Below are positions 29,152 through 33,262 of a stretch of 33,262 nt of DNA, piece by piece. The notes beneath the pieces are model-generated. The model ran no database searches and was not told where the DNA came from. It saw only the letters and a program-made list of their open reading frames with translations. Source of the stretch: Zygnema cylindricum (lineage: Eukaryota > Streptophyta > Zygnematophyceae > Zygnematales > Zygnemataceae); the NCBI GenBank assembly GCA_037447655.1, contig JBBHKE010003463.1:1-33262 (forward strand), given 5' to 3'. The translations under genes were made by a program, and so were the position numbers. Within the stretch, counting starts at the first letter, position 1, and each line of letters begins with the position of its first letter.

Positions 29152-29344
29152 GGAAACTTTCGAAGTGAATGCTTCGCGAAAAAATATCCAACGGTCATCG
29201 CTAACTCCCAAAACTTTGGAGAATATTGGAAAGATTCTCTGTAATGTTGTTTTCCCCATAAAAACAAAATAGGAGGTACGACGTAGTTCAGAGAGGCCCG
29301 AATTTCTGTAAACAACCGCACTTTTCGTCTAATGGAACTTCACC

Positions 29345-29686
29345 TAAGTTAAACATTAATAGATAGAAACCGAAAAAGCATCAAAATGTCGGAAAACTTT
29401 TGTGAAAATAGAGGTTTTTCAAGGAGTAAAAAGGGGGCTTAAGCTGTCTTATATCGGGACTGGAAGATTTTTCCAATTGAATTTCTATAAAAATAGAATA
29501 GCAAAAAAAATAAAAAAAAATCACATAGGATATGTACCATTCAATGTATAAAGAATACTTGCCTTGTTCGCGTCCATTTTTTTTTAGTCCGCTCGCGGCC
29601 GATAGGTTTTTTTTTTTTTTTTCGGTCCTTTACCCTGATATTGAAATTCCCTAATTCCGTACATAAACATGCTTACGATTAAGTAC
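29345..29686. other. Unassigned AT-rich spacer
   Basis: A and T homopolymer runs (29502-29520, a T15 run at about 29608). No gene or element end is recognised. Confidence 0.5.
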
Positions 29687-29689
29687 TAA

Positions 29690-30625
29690 GGGTACGTCCC
29701 CATGTAATCGGTACTTTGAAAAAGTATTTTGGACTGTAGTAAGGATTCTCCGTACTACTCTGAAGAGCGTCCCTATGTGCGAAAATGAAATCGGAACTTT
29801 AGAATGTGACGATTGTAGACGTAGGTACAACTTCTGACTATTGAAGGCGACTACGAATCTTCCGACGATTAGTGACGCCAACAAAAACAGCGACAGTGGT
29901 AGACGTCTACATTTTTGTGAAATCGTAGATGTTTAGGGTTTGGTGATTTTGTGACGTCACGCTCACCTGTGACAACGTCGACGTCACGGATTCAATAACT
30001 TTCTGCCATGGTTTTCCGATTTCGTTTTTTCTACTTTTCTCGCTCGACTTGCCATTAAAAAAAAACCTAAAAATTGTCAAAAATAATATTTTTAAAATAT
30101 CTTTCATTTTATACCAATATTGTCGTGTCTCATTCTACATAGTGTGAGATAAAAGCGATAGTGTGAGAGGGAGAGGGGAGAGGCGACGACGGCGCAAAAT
30201 TTTGCAAAGGACCCCATGAATGAAAGTGGAGGTCTGAGACCCTTGCATATTTTTTTCCGTACATGCGCGTGACGGGCACGGAGAAAAATAGCGAGGACTC
30301 TCCCTCGTCCTAAAATTTTGACATTCTTGTGGCGTGTGCATGGGTCATTTTTCATTCGCTGTTTGGGCGGTACTTGAACTAAAATCACCTCCTCGAGGTG
30401 ATTTTGGATGAAGTTTTTTTTTGGGCTGGATTCTCTTGCCCGGGGTCGAAAAGGGGAAAACGCCGAAATGCATTCACATGACGACAAACATGCCGTATAT
30501 CCAAAGTATAAATTGACGTATACTTTAATTTGGTAAACATAATTTTCTTGTACGGTTAAAGTTTTTTTCAAAGTTCCCTGAATTTTAGGGCAAAAAGACA
30601 TACTTCAATACATGGGGACGTACCC
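29690..30625 (-). mobile_element. PIF/Harbinger-like element F, complete
   Basis: 936 bp, termini GGGTACGTCCCCATGTA and the exact inverse, TAA duplications at 29687-29689 and 30626-30628. The interior shares GTTTAGGGTTTGGTG, GTGACGTCACGCTC and TTTCTGCCATGGTTTTCC with C, and GACCCCATGAATGAAAGTGG with A1. A 165-codon antisense frame (30601-30104) covers much of it, but I see no domain and treat it as chance. Confidence 0.9.
30381..30405. repeat. 25-bp hairpin with CCTC/GAGG core
   Basis: 11-base arms AAAATCACCTC and GAGGTGATTTT separated by three bases. Same AATCACCTC arm sequence as the palindrome at 23687, at the corresponding place in a related element. Confidence 0.88.
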
Positions 30626-30715
30626 TAACTCATTGTTATTCCATTACAGACTATTCGCTTATACTCCTTAGTCCTTGCAGCTACAGTAGTACAAGTTTTG
30701 GTACGAAGTACGGTA

Positions 30716-31216
30716 CACCGCAAATCGTAATTAGAGTAGTGAAAAAATTAGAGTACAAAAACAAAAACAAAAAATTAGAGTAATGAACGCAAATTTATGT
30801 CATAGAGTTGTTTCAACTATGAAGTTTACTCTAATTTATTTAAGTACTCTAATTTGGCACGCTAATATCCTCTAATGTAAATAAGGTATTCGTACAAAAT
30901 TTGGCAAAACGTACAGTTTATCGTCACTATGACGTTTGCACTATGCGGTTTGTTAAAACGCAGTTGCATGATAACGGCCTGTATTATTTCATTATTTGTA
31001 CTTTTTTACTTAATAAAGTACAATTTTGCACGGTCGGAGGTCGTCCGTTTTCCACACTATTTAAAACGAACCTATATTAGAATTAAAAACGCTAATTAAA
31101 CTTTACCTTAAATAGAATAATGAAAAAATTAGAATCATTTACTCTATTTCATGTGATTGAGTCGAAATTTCGAGCGACCGAATTAGAGTAATTTACTCTA
31201 ATTACGATTCGCGGTG
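30716..31216. mobile_element. TA-flanked miniature element G
   Basis: The left terminus CACCGCAAATCGTAATTAGA plus GTA pairs with the inverted right terminus CACCGCGAATCGTAATTAGA plus GTA, one mismatch in 23. TA dinucleotides flank both ends (30714-30715 and 31217-31218), as for Tc1/mariner-type elements. Inside, TTAGAGTA or its complement TACTCTAA recurs near both ends. 501 bp, non-coding. Confidence 0.75.
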
Positions 31217-31218
31217 TA

Positions 31219-33262
31219 CTATACTGTACATTTCGTAAATCCCAAATACCAGGCTTGCGCTCCAATACCCATTTAAGACTCGGCCCCTTCTTAGGCCTCC
31301 GCTCCATCCAAAGGCCAAAAGTGGCCATTTTAGGGTCTATATTTTGCGACGGGACCACTTTTTGCGCCCAAGGAATTAGCGCGGTCATTATTTTGGCATA
31401 TCGAATTTAAATCGTCGCCGAGTACAAACAAATACAAAAAAATAAGGGGATGATAAAAGTATGTGAAAAACCTTTCGGCTCTTTTATGGGTCTCAATTCT
31501 TTTTGGGGATAAACTCCTAAATTGGGAGTACCAATAACCATTGTTTTGACGACTAAAACATTTTAATAGTTTTCACAAACAACTATAGTTTTTCCTTTTT
31601 GTGAGTTCTGCCCGTTTATAACGCGCGAGAGAAACAAGTGGCCTCTTGATTTCATGTGGCCATCCAAGTCATTGAGCTTTCTCAAGCCTTTTTTTTCCGG
31701 TCATAGTATTTGCAAAACGACCCTGAAATAACAATTTTTTGGCTTGCCTTTGACTCTTGCAGTAGAGGAGCTCTTAGAGTGTCATGTCATTTCGGTCATG
31801 TTTTTAGTTGCACTACGCCATAAATTGATATGACAATCCATCCTCCTTTGGCCACTTAACACATTTTTCTCCTAGACTACTTGTTTGTTAATTATTCTTC
31901 GGTTGCTACCGAAAATTATGGATTTGAACTTCAAGTTGGAAATCTCCAAAAGGAAATATGTGTGGTCAGAGTAAAGTTGATTAAAGTGGAAAAAAAAAAA
32001 AAAACATTGATACCAACAACAATTCAATAAGTAGTCATGGGGACGGCATCGTCCATAGAAACAATGTGCAAAGACAAAATGTGTTCAAATTTCGATGCAC
32101 AACAACTCGCGTGGCTAAAGATGTTACAAATTACAATATGTTGCGATTTTTTTTTCTACGTGTTTATCACGTCCCTAATTGTTGGTCGGTCAATACGCTC
32201 TTCGCTTTAGGCGCCCTTGCTCTTTTCCATTTAGCGTATGAATATTAAAACAAGAGTAAATACCCTTTTAAATGTTTTGAAGCCATAAAAAACGAGAAAG
32301 CTCTCGTAAAATAACAAAAACGTACCATGTATGCCACTTCTGAAATAACATAGCATGGTGGGATATTGAATGACATCTAATCCCATTGCTACATCGTATT
32401 GTACACATCGAAAAGCATATCGTTTCACCACATTGTCTTAGGGATAGTTATCAATGTACATTCTTGTCAACCATTACTTTTTATATACCACTATGCAATT
32501 CAAATCAATATATAATCTTAGGTTTAACCATTTTTTTTTGGTTATTCTTTCAATTACCTTCTATGCTTGTTAGATATTTTTTTTTGCCATTACGTCTCTA
32601 TTTGTGTCTACTTATTTTTTGGGCGCCCTTCATTAACTTTCATTCTTTTGTATTTTGTATATAATAGATATATTTTCGGTCTTAGTTACTTGGCTTCGCT
32701 CTAACTAGGCTCTTAGTTCACCCATCAACGGATGACGCTTGTATGAAATTACAAATATTTAAGGAGAGTGCACTACAAGTGAAAGTTATATCCAAAAATA
32801 GTGGTGAGACTGTGTATAAAAGGATCTCCAAGCATCCCAAACCTCATTATTCTAATCAATAAAGGTATCGTTCCAAATATAATGTGTGTTATTTTTCGTC
32901 ATGGCCTCGAGCACTCAACCTCGAATAAAGAGATTTTAGGACAAGAGTTGCCACAGGTGCATATGTATTGATAACTGCTGCACTAACACAAAGTTTTATC
33001 TTAAGCCAAAATTTGACCGAACGACACTAAAAGTCTCTCTATTCAAAAAAGTGATTGGTATTAAAAAGAATGTCACCTTTTTTTCGTTTTCTTCCCCTCA
33101 CTATACATTTAAGTTGCTCAAACTTTTAAACACTCAAAACCCTCGAAGGTATGTATTTCTCTAATGTTACTAAGATAAAAGGTTGTTTCAGTTATATTGA
33201 AAACAATTAGTTGGTCCCAAAAAATATTAGACACGTTAGTTACTTACATTTTTCAATCATTG
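31219..33262. other. AT-rich region with no gene recognised
   Basis: No coding domain, element terminus or RNA gene could be supported. It holds an A15 run at 31990-32004, and T-rich stretches. Segment 31850-31925 (CCACTTAACACATTTTTCTCC, ATTATGGATTTGAAC) faintly resembles 23972-24035. A TATA-like site at 32815 is listed separately. Confidence 0.5.
32815..32863 (+). promoter_or_regulatory. TATA-like site followed by AATAAA
   Basis: TATAAAA at 32815-32821 is followed 37 bases later by AATAAA at 32858-32863. The close pairing resembles an LTR with promoter and polyadenylation signal. No TG...CA boundary or second copy is visible, so this is only a candidate. Confidence 0.25.

Larger units (their letters stand above)
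27606..29344. mobile_element. TAA-flanked element E with TIR GGTGAAGTTCCATTAG, carrying D
   Basis: The left terminus GGGTGAAGTTCCATTAGGAC and inverted right terminus GGTGAAGTTCCATTAGACG match over about 18 bases. TAA is present at 27603-27605 and 29345-29347. A second partial GAAGTTCCATTG lies at 27674. Without D it is about 790 bp. The TSD suggests PIF/Harbinger, though the terminus differs from the GGGCGTG group. A perfect 40-bp palindrome lies at 29112. Confidence 0.78.

Noticed and set aside
28703-29259. Three overlapping antisense frames of 112-135 codons
   Set aside because: They overlap in different frames over the right part of E, with low-complexity repeats of GTGACGAATGAGCG. No domain is seen.
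30104-30601. 165-codon antisense frame in element F
   Set aside because: It covers a non-coding Harbinger-like element, has no recognisable domain, and the corresponding stretches of C and D are not open.
31149-31388. 79-codon antisense frame
   Set aside because: It overlaps the right end of element G and has no recognisable motif.

Overview
The window comes from a land-plant nuclear genome, and essentially all of it is transposon-derived DNA. The signs are a Ty3/gypsy chromovirus and a Ty1/copia element with primer sites for plant initiator tRNA-Met, Tourist-like PIF/Harbinger elements flanked by TAA, and hAT-like elements with 8-bp target duplications. I find no intact host gene, no functional RNA gene and no CRISPR array. 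I cannot name the species.

Layout, left to right. Positions 1-556 are the end of a non-autonomous hAT-like element. From 811 to 19181 there is a nested stack. A Harbinger-like element (B1) was hit by a hAT-like element (1887-2838) and by a minus-strand Ty3/gypsy chromovirus (2955-19059, target duplication GTCAC). One gypsy LTR then received a solo LTR of family X (2970-4008). The other received an unrelated solo LTR Y (11386-12710) and a plus-strand Ty1/copia element (13072-19047). Direct target duplications support most of these steps. B1 is also verified because its broken halves line up with an unbroken relative at 26032-26735.

A second stack follows at 19185-25883. Harbinger-like element A1 was hit by hAT-like element 3 (20017-22235, target duplication CCAAAATG), which itself carries a second X solo LTR (20269-21284). 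A1 also carries a smaller Harbinger element A2. A 1221-bp block from this stack is repeated 2808 bp downstream with only about three differences seen by eye. The right third of the window holds further Harbinger-like elements (B2, D nested in E, F), a TA-flanked miniature element (G) and about 2 kb of AT-rich sequence with no recognisable gene.

Both retrotransposons are dead. The copia polyprotein is one uninterrupted frame with seven stop codons and no frameshift. The gypsy polyprotein has stops, frameshifts and substituted active-site residues in protease, reverse transcriptase and integrase. Much of the damage is of the C-to-T/G-to-A kind expected from deamination of methylated cytosine. 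The point most worth following up is the X LTR family: the last 59 bases of the LTR contain an ATG-started frame whose differences between the two copies are mostly synonymous plus one whole-codon indel, which suggests that the element's protein begins inside its own LTR.
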